From the NCBI RefSeq assembly GCF_001509835.1, contig NZ_JXTJ01000004.1:372001-436000 (forward strand): 64,000 bases of DNA, given 5' to 3'. The notes below the pieces were generated by a model. The model saw only the letters and a list, made by a program, of their open reading frames with translations. It was not told where the DNA came from and searched no databases. The translations under genes were made by a program, and so were the position numbers. Position 1 is the stretch's first letter; every line of letters starts with the position of its first letter. The DNA comes from Allobosea sp. WAO. GTDB lineage: Bacteria > Pseudomonadota > Alphaproteobacteria > Rhizobiales > Beijerinckiaceae. Positions 35,518 to 43,859 of this stretch are shown piece by piece.

Positions 35518-37260
35518 ATGCTGGAAATGCGCAAGGACATCTTCGCCGACGAGCGCGACGACAACCTCAATGTGATCGGCAAAGGGCTGCAGCGGCAGGA
35601 CGCGCCCGGCCATGTCACGGGGCGAACGCGCTATTTCGACGACCACGCATTCGAAGGAATGCTGCATCTCAAGGTGGTACGCAGCCCGCATGCCCATGCC
35701 CGTATCCGCTCCATCGACATCTCGGCGGCGGAGCGCGCGCCCGGCGTGAAGCGCGTGCTGCGCGGCGCCGACGTGCCGGTGAACAAGAACACGCTGCTCA
35801 GCCTGATCAATTTCGGCAAGGACGACGAACCGACGCTCGCCGTCGACAAGGTCCGCTACAAGGGCGAGCCGGTGGTCGCGATCCTCGCCGACAGCGAGGC
35901 GCAGGCGCTGGCGGCGCGGAAGCTGGTGCGGATCGACTATGAGCCGCTGCCGACCGTGTTCGATGTCGAGGAGGCGCTGAAGCCCGGCGCGCCCGTCGTC
36001 AACGAGACCTATCCCGGCAACTACTTCGAGTATCACGAGCGCTTCGACCATCAGAAGCTGCGCTTCGGCGATGTCGAGCGCGCTTTCTCCGGCGCCGACA
36101 TCGTGATGGAGCATCGCTACCAGATGTCGCCGATCGAGCATGCGCCGACGGAGACCAACGGCACGATCGCCGCGCCCGAGCAGAATGGCCGCTTCGTCGT
36201 GCACTCCTGTGCGCAGGGCCTGTTCTTCGCGCTGGGAACCACCGCCAAGATCGTCGATGTCGAGTCGAACCGGTTGCATTTCATCGGCGGCACGGTCGGC
36301 GGCGGCTTCGGCGGCAAGGTCGACTCGCTGACCGAGCCGTTGGCGGTGCTCGGCGCGATGCTGACCGGCAAGCCGGTGCGCTTCGTCCTCGATCGCGAGG
36401 AGGAGATGCTCTACGGCTCGCCGCGCGGGGCGGAGCGCATCTACATCAAGGATGGCGTGATGCGGGACGGGCGCATCGTCGCCCGCTACATCCGCAGCTA
36501 TTTCGACGCCGGCGCCTATACGCGGCTGTCGAGCTATGCGGCGATCAAGTGCACGGCGCATGTGCCGGGACCTTACTGGATCCCCAATGTCGCCTCCGAC
36601 ATCTACGTCGCCTACACCAATCGCTGCCCTTCGACTGCTATGCGCGGCTTCGGCGTCACCGCTGTCGACTTTGCGCTCGAGGTCCAGATGGACCGGCTCG
36701 CCGAGGCGGCGAGCATGGACCCGATGGAGTTCCGCATCCTCAACGCCTATCGCGACGGGGACATGAAGCCGCACAGGCGTGCGGCCAAGAACACGGCGCT
36801 GGTGGAATGCGTCCAGGTCGCCGCTGAGAAGGCGAACTGGCCGCTCTCGGAACAGGCCAAGCGGCAGTCCTCGCTCACAGGCGGCGCCGGCGAGCGCGGC
36901 CAGATCCCGGCAACGACAGTCGACACCAAGGGGCAGATCGGGCGGCCCGAGACGCGAACGGGAACGGCCACCCAGACGCTTCCGGCCGGAACGGCACGCA
37001 TCCCGCTCAGCAAGCAGCCGGTGATGGAAGGGGCTCGCGACGGACGGGCCGCGCCGACGCAGGTGCCGCGCTACGAGCCGGCCCGGCCGGCGGCGGCTGC
37101 GACACCTGCCTATGCACCGCCGCCCTATCAGCCGGCCAGCCCTCCGGCTGCACCGTCCTACCAGCCCGCGCCGCCGCCGGTTTCGGCACCGGCCTCCCCG
37201 GCCCAGACGCAGCACGGCGCGGTGCGGTTCTCTTCCGTCTTCGGCACGAGGAGGCGCTGA
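35518..37260 (+). CDS. Molybdenum hydroxylase large subunit, N-terminal half, with Pro-rich tail
   Basis: A 580-aa protein covering the Ald_Xan_dh_C domain (a/b hammerhead; residues ~20-130) and the first molybdopterin-binding domain (~150-430). Mo-cofactor motifs are GGTVGGGFGGK and AMRGFGV; no CODH-type AYxCSFR loop is seen, so this is not a CO dehydrogenase. After residue ~445 homology stops and a ~130-residue Gly/Thr then Pro/Ala-rich disordered tail (APPPYQPASPP) follows. The second molybdopterin domain is encoded by the next gene. Usual large subunits carry both in one chain of ~750-800 aa. Confidence 0.9.
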   Translation: MLEMRKDIFADERDDNLNVIGKGLQRQDAPGHVTGRTRYFDDHAFEGMLHLKVVRSPHAHARIRSIDISAAERAPGVKRVLRGADVPVNKNTLLSLINFGKDDEPTLAVDKVRYKGEPVVAILADSEAQALAARKLVRIDYEPLPTVFDVEEALKPGAPVVNETYPGNYFEYHERFDHQKLRFGDVERAFSGADIVMEHRYQMSPIEHAPTETNGTIAAPEQNGRFVVHSCAQGLFFALGTTAKIVDVESNRLHFIGGTVGGGFGGKVDSLTEPLAVLGAMLTGKPVRFVLDREEEMLYGSPRGAERIYIKDGVMRDGRIVARYIRSYFDAGAYTRLSSYAAIKCTAHVPGPYWIPNVASDIYVAYTNRCPSTAMRGFGVTAVDFALEVQMDRLAEAASMDPMEFRILNAYRDGDMKPHRRAAKNTALVECVQVAAEKANWPLSEQAKRQSSLTGGAGERGQIPATTVDTKGQIGRPETRTGTATQTLPAGTARIPLSKQPVMEGARDGRAAPTQVPRYEPARPAAAATPAYAPPPYQPASPPAAPSYQPAPPPVSAPASPAQTQHGAVRFSSVFGTRRR

Positions 37261-37261
37261 C

Positions 37262-38305
37262 ATGGCCCGTCACGAAGGCAGGGGCATGGCCTCGGTCAAC
37301 TATCCGATCGGCATGAATCTCGGCGGCGACCCGAGCCAGGCGTTGATCCACTCCAACCCGGACGGCAAGTTCACCGTCGCGCTCTCGGCGATCGACCTCG
37401 GCCAGGGCATGAAGCAGGTCTCGCGGCAGATCGCGGCGGAGACGCTGGGCGTGCCGATCGAGGACGTCTTCGTCGATACCGCCGACAGCGACACCGGCCC
37501 GCACGATATGGGCTCCTTCGCCTCGCGCGGCACGCACCGCATGGGCAACGCCATCATCGTCGCGGCGCGGGAGGCGCGCGGCGTCCTGCTGGAAGCGGCG
37601 GCCGAGGAACTCGAGGTCAATGCCAGCGACCTCGTCACCGACGGGCGCGGCAACATCCATGTCCGCGGCGCGCCCTCGAAGACGATCACGGTCAAGGCGA
37701 CGGCGCAGGCGGCCCAGTTCAAGCAGGGCAAGACCATTGCCGGGCGCGGCATCTTCCTGATCCCGCTCTCGGCCGTCGATGCCGAGACCGGCGAGATGAA
37801 CCCCAACACCGCCTTCGCCCATGCCTGCCTCGTCGCCGATGTCGCCGTCGATGATGAGACCGGCGAGGTCGAGGTGCTCAGGATGACCAGCGCCTACGAG
37901 CTCGGCCGGGTCATCAATCCGCGCATGGTCGAGCAGCAGCTGGTCGGCGGCGCCTGGATGGGCATCAGCCACGCGCTCTACGAAACGCCGGAGCCGTACT
38001 ATCCCAACCCCGAGCATGGACCGCGCGACTTCAACGAGTATCTGATGCCGGGCCCGGGCGAGATCGCGCCCTATCACGTCACCGTGCTGGAGCGGCCGGC
38101 GCCGGACGGACCGTTCGGCGGCAAGGGGCCGGGCGAGATGTGCGCCAATCCGGTGCTGCCCGCGATCGCCAACGCGGTCTACAACGCCGTCGGCGTCAGG
38201 GTCGACGAGTTGCCGATCACGCCCGAGAAGATCCTGCGCGGCATTAAGGCCAATGGCGGCGCCAAGCCCGGCCCGCGCCGCGGCGGCCCGGTGAACTGGC
38301 GCTGA
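37262..38305 (+). CDS. Molybdenum hydroxylase large subunit, C-terminal half
   Basis: A 347-aa protein that equals the second molybdopterin-binding domain: LGQGMKQVSRQIAAETLGVP matches the conserved Q-loop region, and GGKGPGEMCANPVLPAIANAV contains the catalytic Glu (GxGE) that deprotonates the Mo-OH. It starts 1 nt after the stop of the N-terminal half in a different frame, with its own GAGGAGG ribosome site. Sequence conservation is intact, so I read this as a genuine split subunit rather than a damaged gene. Confidence 0.9.
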   Translation: MARHEGRGMASVNYPIGMNLGGDPSQALIHSNPDGKFTVALSAIDLGQGMKQVSRQIAAETLGVPIEDVFVDTADSDTGPHDMGSFASRGTHRMGNAIIVAAREARGVLLEAAAEELEVNASDLVTDGRGNIHVRGAPSKTITVKATAQAAQFKQGKTIAGRGIFLIPLSAVDAETGEMNPNTAFAHACLVADVAVDDETGEVEVLRMTSAYELGRVINPRMVEQQLVGGAWMGISHALYETPEPYYPNPEHGPRDFNEYLMPGPGEIAPYHVTVLERPAPDGPFGGKGPGEMCANPVLPAIANAVYNAVGVRVDELPITPEKILRGIKANGGAKPGPRRGGPVNWR

Positions 38306-38309
38306 CGCG

Positions 38310-39194
38310 ATGGCCTTGCGCACGACCGTCGCCGGCATCTCAAGCCCCGAGGACCTCGCCGAGGCCCTGACGGCGGCGATGTATCTCGCCGATGACGGCA
38401 TCGCGACGGCCGGCTACCTGTCGCTCGCGCTCGGCAAGCCGCTGCTGCTCGAAGGCGCGCCCGGCGTCGGCAAGACCGAGGCCGCCAAGGCGATCGCCGG
38501 CATTCTCGGCCGGCAGCTGATCCGCCTGCAATGCTTCGAGGGCATCGACGCCTCGGCGGCGCTCTATGAATGGAACTATCCGCGCCAGATGCTGGCGATC
38601 CGGCAGGCGCGCGAGGGCGAGGTGCTCGACATCTACCGCGACGACTTCCTGATCGAGCGGCCGATGCTGACCGCTTTGCGGCGCCCCGAATCCATCGTCC
38701 TGCTGATCGACGAAATCGACCGCTCCGACCATGAGTTCGAGGCCTTCCTGCTCGAATTCCTCTCGGATTTCTCGATCTCGATCCCTGAGCGCGGGACGCT
38801 GCGCGCGCCCGAGCGGCCGGTCGTCGTGCTGACCTCCAACCGCACCCGCGAACTGCACGAGGCGCTGCGTCGGCGCTGCGTCTACCACTATATCGCCTAT
38901 CCCGAGCCCGAGCGCGAAGCGCAGATCATCATGCTGCGTTCCTCGGCGGTGGCGGAAGGCACGGCGCGGGCCGTCGTCCAAGCGGTCGGCCTGCTCAGGC
39001 AGGAACCGCTGGCCAAGCCGCCGGGCGTCGCCGAGGCCGTCGACTGGGCCGAGGCCGCGACGGCGCTCGCACAGAGCGGCGCGCCCTGGCCGGAAGCCTT
39101 CCGGCGCTCGCTCGGCACCGCGATCAAGGACGAGGAAGACCTCGCACATCTGCGCCCGCGCCTGCCGCTGTTCATCCCGGGACTAGCGGCATGA
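38310..39194 (+). CDS. MoxR-family AAA+ ATPase (CoxD-like Mo-enzyme maturation factor)
   Basis: A 294-aa AAA+ protein with Walker A GAPGVGKTE (residues 49-57) and Walker B LLIDEIDRSDHEFEAFL, then the sensor region VLTSNRTRELHEAL. In CO dehydrogenase operons CoxD is a MoxR chaperone needed to complete the active-site metal centre. It overlaps the VWA gene by 4 nt, the usual CoxD-CoxE pairing. Confidence 0.93.
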   Translation: MALRTTVAGISSPEDLAEALTAAMYLADDGIATAGYLSLALGKPLLLEGAPGVGKTEAAKAIAGILGRQLIRLQCFEGIDASAALYEWNYPRQMLAIRQAREGEVLDIYRDDFLIERPMLTALRRPESIVLLIDEIDRSDHEFEAFLLEFLSDFSISIPERGTLRAPERPVVVLTSNRTRELHEALRRRCVYHYIAYPEPEREAQIIMLRSSAVAEGTARAVVQAVGLLRQEPLAKPPGVAEAVDWAEAATALAQSGAPWPEAFRRSLGTAIKDEEDLAHLRPRLPLFIPGLAA

Positions 39195-40303
39195 TCGAGC
39201 CTCTCCCCGCCGCCGCCCGGCTCTTCGTTTCCTTTCCGGCGTTGCTGCGCCAGCACGGCATCGCCGTCGCGCCCGAGCAGACCGTCTCTTTTCTCAGTGC
39301 GATCGAGCTCCTGGGGCCGCGCAGCCTGGAGCATATCCGCAAGGCGGCCGTTGCGACGCTGGCGCCGCATCCGGAGCAGCGCGAGCGCTTCGAAGCGCTG
39401 TTCGATGCCCATTTCCTCGGTGCCATCGCCGAACCCGGCGACGAGGACTTCGCGCCCGATGACGACGTCTCGGTGCAGGAGGACAGCGGCTCCCGCGAGG
39501 TCCTGCTCGGCGAGGAGATCAACGAGACCGGCCAGGCTGCGACCGGCGCGGAGGCGCTCTCGGTCCGCCTGCTAAAGCCACTCGACGAGAACGAGACGCT
39601 GCGCCGCTTCGGCCGGGAGCTGCCGGCAGCGCTGCCGCGCCGCCGCGGCTATCGCCAGCGTGCGGCACGCCGGGGCGCGACCGTCGATCTGGCGCGCAGC
39701 CTGCGCGATGCGATCCGCCATGACGGCGAGGTGATGAGCCTCAAGAAGCTGCGCCGGGTCACGCGGGCGCGGCCTATCCTGCTTCTCATCGACGTCTCCG
39801 GCTCGATGAAGCAGCGCAGCGACGCCAATATCGCACTCGCCCACACCGTCGTGCAGTCCGTTCCGCATGCCGAGGTCTTCACCTTCGGCACGAGGTTGAC
39901 GCGTCTCACCAAGGCGCTGCGTCGCAAGCGCCGTGAGCACGCGCTGGCCGATGCCGCCGGGCTGGTGGCCGACTGGGATGGCGGCACCCGCATCGGCGAT
40001 GCGCTGCTTGCTTTCCTCGCCGTGCCGCGCTTTGCGGCCTATGCGCGCGGCGCCGTCGTCGTCGTGCTCTCGGACGGGCTGGAGCGCGGCGATCCGGCGG
40101 CGCTCGTGACGGCCGTGGCGCGGCTCAGCCAGCGTGCCCACCGCATCGACTGGCTGACCCCGCTCGCCGCGGATCCGGAGTACCGGCCGGAGACGGAGGC
40201 GCTGCGCCTGATCGCGCCCCAGCTCGCCAGCCTCGGCAACGGCGCCAGCACGGCGCGCATCTGCCGGCACATTCTCTCGCTCGGAGGCCTGCAAGCAGCA
40301 TGA
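39191..40303 (+). CDS. VWA-domain protein (CoxE-like, MoxR partner)
   Basis: A 370-aa protein with an N-terminal helical region rich in acidic residues (DEDFAPDDD) and a C-terminal von Willebrand A fold. The MIDAS metal site is DVSGS starting at Asp201, followed by TFGTRLTRLTKAL and DWDGGTRIGDALLAF. CoxE partners the MoxR ATPase in maturation of molybdenum hydroxylases. It overlaps both neighbours by 4 nt, so coupled translation is expected. Confidence 0.92.
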   Translation: MIEPLPAAARLFVSFPALLRQHGIAVAPEQTVSFLSAIELLGPRSLEHIRKAAVATLAPHPEQRERFEALFDAHFLGAIAEPGDEDFAPDDDVSVQEDSGSREVLLGEEINETGQAATGAEALSVRLLKPLDENETLRRFGRELPAALPRRRGYRQRAARRGATVDLARSLRDAIRHDGEVMSLKKLRRVTRARPILLLIDVSGSMKQRSDANIALAHTVVQSVPHAEVFTFGTRLTRLTKALRRKRREHALADAAGLVADWDGGTRIGDALLAFLAVPRFAAYARGAVVVVLSDGLERGDPAALVTAVARLSQRAHRIDWLTPLAADPEYRPETEALRLIAPQLASLGNGASTARICRHILSLGGLQAA

Positions 40304-41181
40304 CCGGCTTCGTCGATTCCCATTTCCACATCTGGCGGCAGGCGGACCTGCCCTGGCTTGTCGGGCCGATGCAGCCACGCATCTTCGGGCCCTATGAGCC
40401 GATCCGGCGCGACTATCCGGTCGCCGAATATCTCGACGATTGCCGGCCGGCCGGCGTGACTGAAGCCGTCTATGTCCAGGCAAACTGGGCGCCGGCGCGC
40501 CATCTCGAAGAGGTCGAGTACGTCTCGCGCGCCTCCGACGAGAGCGGCTTCCCGATCGCCATCGTCGCCTATGCCGACATGCTGGTCGATGATGTCAGGT
40601 CGCAGCTCGATGCGCTGGCCGCCAATGGCCGCGTCCGCGGCGTGCGCATGCAACTGCACTGGCACGAGAACACGCTCTACCGCTTCGCCAGCGGACCCGA
40701 CCTGGCACGCGATCCGCGACTGGTCGCCAATATCGGGCGGCTCGCCGCGTACGGCTTCAGCTTCGATCTCCAGGTCTTCGCCGGCCAGATGGCGGGCGCG
40801 GCCGAGCTCGCCGCCGCCTGCCCGAAAGTGACCTTCGTGCTCCAGCACGCCGGCATGCTGGAGGACCTCTCGCCGGAGGGCATCGCCGCCTGGCGGGGCG
40901 GCATGAGATTGCTCGCCGCCCAGCCCAACATCACGAGCAAGCTCTCCGGCCTCGGAACTTTCCTGCGCCGCAACGACCCGGAGCATGTGCGCTTCATCGC
41001 CGAGCAGACCCTGGCGCTGTTCGGCGCCGGCCGCTGCCTGTTCGGCTCCAATTTCCCGATCGAGAAGCTCTGGACGACCTACGCCGAGCTGATCTCGGCG
41101 CATCTTGCGGCGGTGCCGGAAGGCGACCGAGGAGCCGTGTTTAACGAGACCGCGAGGCGGGTCTACCGCCTAGGCCAATAG
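40300..41181 (+). CDS. Amidohydrolase_2 family TIM-barrel lactonase/hydrolase
   Basis: A 293-aa protein with the HxH metal motif at the N-terminus (DSHFHIW), a central QLHWHEN and LQHAGML, and the late Asp region LFGSNFPIEKLW. The family includes L-fuconolactonase, 2-pyrone-4,6-dicarboxylate lactonase and decarboxylases. Its place after the hydroxylase suggests it opens or decarboxylates a product of hydroxylation (inference). ATG overlaps the VWA stop (ATGA). Confidence 0.87.
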   Translation: MTGFVDSHFHIWRQADLPWLVGPMQPRIFGPYEPIRRDYPVAEYLDDCRPAGVTEAVYVQANWAPARHLEEVEYVSRASDESGFPIAIVAYADMLVDDVRSQLDALAANGRVRGVRMQLHWHENTLYRFASGPDLARDPRLVANIGRLAAYGFSFDLQVFAGQMAGAAELAAACPKVTFVLQHAGMLEDLSPEGIAAWRGGMRLLAAQPNITSKLSGLGTFLRRNDPEHVRFIAEQTLALFGAGRCLFGSNFPIEKLWTTYAELISAHLAAVPEGDRGAVFNETARRVYRLGQ

Positions 41182-41200
41182 ATTCAGGGGAGGCATGTCC

Positions 41201-42049
41201 ATGGCGCTCGAAATCAAGATCCTCGACTACGGCGATATCGAGCTGGAATCGAGCTTTCTCGTGCTCGGCCGCGATTGCGGCCGCACCCGCCGCGTGCCGA
41301 CCTATGGCTTCCTGATCCTCGGCGGGCCCTGGCCGGTGGTGGTCGACACCGGCTACCGTCACAACCAGATCATGGAGAGCCTCGGCATGCGCGGCCTCCA
41401 GTTCCACGAGAACATGATCGAGAACCAGCTCGCGAGGCACGGCGTGCGAATGGGCGATGTGCGCTATGTCATGCACACCCATCTCCATATCGACCATGCC
41501 GGGAAGGACGAGCTCTTCCCGATGAACACGACCGTGCTCGTCAACCGCCGCGAGCTCGAATACTCGGTCTCCGGGCTGATGCACCCGCAATATCCGGCGC
41601 CAGACATCAAGCACCTGATCGACCGCCTGCACACCCGCGATGCGCTGCGCTTCGAGGACCTCGAGCTCTCGGGAATGATCGAGCTCTTCCCGGGCTGCTA
41701 TCTCGAAGCCGCCGGCGCCCATACCGAGGGCTCGATGAACGTCCATGTCGACACGGCCGAGGGCCGCGCCATCATCTGCGGCGACGTGATCTACGACTTC
41801 AACGATCAGATCGTGACGCCCTTCCACGAACTCCACGCCAACGAGCCACGCACGACCGGCAATCACGGCGTCTCGAAGCGCGAGGAGAAGGCGGCGATCA
41901 AGAAGCTGCTGGCGACCGGCAAGTTCCTGCTGCCGGTGCACGACAAGCCGGCCAAGATCGCCCATGGTCAGGTCGTCGGGCGCATGGACATGGCCGTGCC
42001 GGGCCCCGTGGTGCAGTCGCTGCCGCCGCGCAACTGGTTCGCGGCCTGA
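41201..42049 (+). CDS. Metallo-beta-lactamase-fold lactonase (AHL lactonase-like)
   Basis: A 282-aa protein of the N-acyl homoserine lactonase-like family. The dinuclear zinc motif HxHxDH is complete (HLHIDH; His94, His96, Asp98, His99), with GAHTEGS and CGDVIYDF supplying later ligands. ATG 41201 is preferred over 41195 because GGGGAGG lies 7 nt upstream of it. In this setting it more likely opens a lactone or cyclic amide intermediate than quenches quorum signals, since no LuxI/LuxR gene is nearby (inference). Confidence 0.85.
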   Translation: MALEIKILDYGDIELESSFLVLGRDCGRTRRVPTYGFLILGGPWPVVVDTGYRHNQIMESLGMRGLQFHENMIENQLARHGVRMGDVRYVMHTHLHIDHAGKDELFPMNTTVLVNRRELEYSVSGLMHPQYPAPDIKHLIDRLHTRDALRFEDLELSGMIELFPGCYLEAAGAHTEGSMNVHVDTAEGRAIICGDVIYDFNDQIVTPFHELHANEPRTTGNHGVSKREEKAAIKKLLATGKFLLPVHDKPAKIAHGQVVGRMDMAVPGPVVQSLPPRNWFAA

Positions 42050-42063
42050 GCGAGGCCCGCGCG

Positions 42064-43662
42064 ATGACCACGCACACCGCCATCCACCCGCAATTCGCCG
42101 AGCTAGTCGATCTCTGGGCGCCGGTCCGCCAGCTCGGCAGCGGCTTCCAGTTCTGCGAGGGGCCCGTCTGGCATCCGCAGGAGCAGCATCTGCTGTTCTC
42201 GGACATGCCGGGGGATGTGCGCCGGCGCTGGGACCGGAGCGGCGTACACGAGGTCATGCGGCCGGCGAACAAATGCAACGGCATGACCTATGATGCCGAG
42301 CTCAACCTGATCGTCTGCGAGCACGCGACCTCGAGCCTGGTTCGCGAACGGCCGGACGGGCGGCGTGAGGTGCTGTCCTCGCATTTCGAGGGCTCGGAGC
42401 TCAACAGCCCGAACGACGTGGTGGTGAAGTCGGACGGGGCGATCTATTTCTCCGATCCCTGGTATGGCCGGATGCCCGTCTTCGGTGTCGAGCGGCCGCG
42501 CCAGCTGGGTTTCCAGGGCGTCTACCGCATTCCTCCGGGCGGCGGCGAACCGCAGCTCGTGGTCGACCGCTACCTGTTCGACCAGCCCAACGGGCTCTGC
42601 TTCTGTCCGACGGAAGACCGGCTCTTCGTCAACGATACCGTCCAGCACAATATCCGCGTCTTCGACATCCTGCCGGACGGGCGGCTCGGCCCGCCGCGCA
42701 TCTTCGCCTCAGGCATCGTCGGGGCCGAGCCCGGCGTTCCCGACGGTATGAAATGCGATGCCAAGGGCAATCTCTGGGTCACCGGCCCCGGCGGCGTCTG
42801 GGTGTATACGATCAAGGGCGAGCTGATCGGCAAGCTGCGCGTGCCGGAACTCGTCGGCAATCTCGCCTGGGGCGGGCCGGACTGGCGCACGCTGTTCCTG
42901 ACCGCGAGCCATTCGCTCTACGCGATCGACACCAAGGTCGGCCCGCGGCCCGAACCTTTCATGAAGCCACGCGCCGGCGCCGACCGCGCACGCCAGGCCG
43001 ACGCGGCGCCGGCCGCCAGCGTCTCGCGCAACGGCACGAACAAGGCGGCGCCCGGCTACCGGCTCGAGCCCTCGCGCTGCGCGCTGCTGATCCAGGACAT
43101 GCAGAACGACGTGGTGATGGAGGGCGGCGCCTTCGCCGCCTCAGGCTCGCCGGCACATTGCAAGGAGCAGAACGCCATCGGCAACGCAGCAAGGCTGGCG
43201 CAGGCGGCCCGCATGCGCGGCATCCCGGTGATCCATGTCTGGTTCGTGGTCGAGCAGGGCACGCCGGGCGTGACCATGAACGCCCCGCTCTTTGAGGGGC
43301 TCGCCGATGCCAATGCGCTGGTCCGCGGGACCTGGGGCGTGGCGCCGGTGCCGGGGCTGGAAGCGCAGGGCGGCGATCACGTCGTCGAGAAGCAGCGCAT
43401 GAGCGCCTGGGAGGGCACGCGGCTCGAGACGGTGCTGAAGGCGCTCGGCCGCGACATCGTCATCGTCACTGGCGCCTGGACCAACATGTCGATCGAGCAC
43501 ACCGCCCGCACCGGCGCCGACAAGGGCTATTTCATGGTCGTGCCGGAGGACGCCTGCTCGACCATGAATGCCGAATGGCATACCGCCTCGGTCAATTACG
43601 CGCTGCAGAACGTCTGCGTCGTGACCGATGTCGACGCCGTCATCGCCGCAACGGACACGTAA
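42064..43662 (+). CDS. SMP-30/gluconolactonase domain fused to an isochorismatase-like hydrolase
   Basis: A 532-aa bifunctional protein. Residues ~20-300 are a six-bladed SMP-30/gluconolactonase propeller (CEGPVWHPQ with the metal-binding Glu; SPNDVVVKSDG; DQPNGLCF). A ~35-residue linker leads to an isochorismatase-like domain (~335-530) with Asp345 (IQDMQND) and Lys443 (VEKQRMSAW). The usual nucleophile Cys is Ser476 (TNMSIEHTAR). Cysteine amidohydrolase activity of the second domain is therefore doubtful. The start is ATG 42064; the frame is open further upstream over the previous gene. It is the last gene of the block. Confidence 0.88.
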   Translation: MTTHTAIHPQFAELVDLWAPVRQLGSGFQFCEGPVWHPQEQHLLFSDMPGDVRRRWDRSGVHEVMRPANKCNGMTYDAELNLIVCEHATSSLVRERPDGRREVLSSHFEGSELNSPNDVVVKSDGAIYFSDPWYGRMPVFGVERPRQLGFQGVYRIPPGGGEPQLVVDRYLFDQPNGLCFCPTEDRLFVNDTVQHNIRVFDILPDGRLGPPRIFASGIVGAEPGVPDGMKCDAKGNLWVTGPGGVWVYTIKGELIGKLRVPELVGNLAWGGPDWRTLFLTASHSLYAIDTKVGPRPEPFMKPRAGADRARQADAAPAASVSRNGTNKAAPGYRLEPSRCALLIQDMQNDVVMEGGAFAASGSPAHCKEQNAIGNAARLAQAARMRGIPVIHVWFVVEQGTPGVTMNAPLFEGLADANALVRGTWGVAPVPGLEAQGGDHVVEKQRMSAWEGTRLETVLKALGRDIVIVTGAWTNMSIEHTARTGADKGYFMVVPEDACSTMNAEWHTASVNYALQNVCVVTDVDAVIAATDT

Positions 43663-43697
43663 GCCGATCGCAGCAACGCGGCCTGCATCGGCACTGC

Positions 43698-43718
43698 CGC
43701 CGGTCCTGCGTACCGGCG
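43698..43718. terminator. Possible terminator hairpin between convergent transcripts
   Basis: CGCCGGT (43698-43704) pairs with ACCGGCG (43712-43718), loop 7 nt, in the 197-nt gap between the long plus-strand block and the minus-strand AllE-like gene. No T run follows on either strand, so this is only a candidate. Confidence 0.3.
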
Positions 43719-43859
43719 TCACCAGTGCCCCTCATGGAGAGGTCGCATCGGCAACGGAGTCGCCGATCGGTCATTGGAGGCCAATCTCGCCAAGGCGGCC
43801 GCGACAGTGCTGTAGGAGCTTGCCCCCCGCCTGTTCGCGGACCCATTTCTGGCGCTGGC

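Noticed and set aside
35518..38305. Frameshifted single Mo-hydroxylase gene (sequencing error or pseudogene)
   Set aside because: The second half has its own strong ribosome site and start, both halves keep cofactor motifs, and the first half ends in a long unrelated tail rather than breaking mid-domain.
34189..38305. Aerobic CO dehydrogenase (coxMSL)
   Set aside because: The large subunit lacks the AYxCSFR active-site loop and has an XDH-like AMRGFG loop instead, so CO oxidation is unlikely despite CoxD/E/G-like genes.
41201..42049. Quorum-quenching AHL lactonase
   Set aside because: The fold and metal motif fit, but no LuxI/LuxR genes are nearby and the operon is catabolic, so a pathway lactonase is the better reading.
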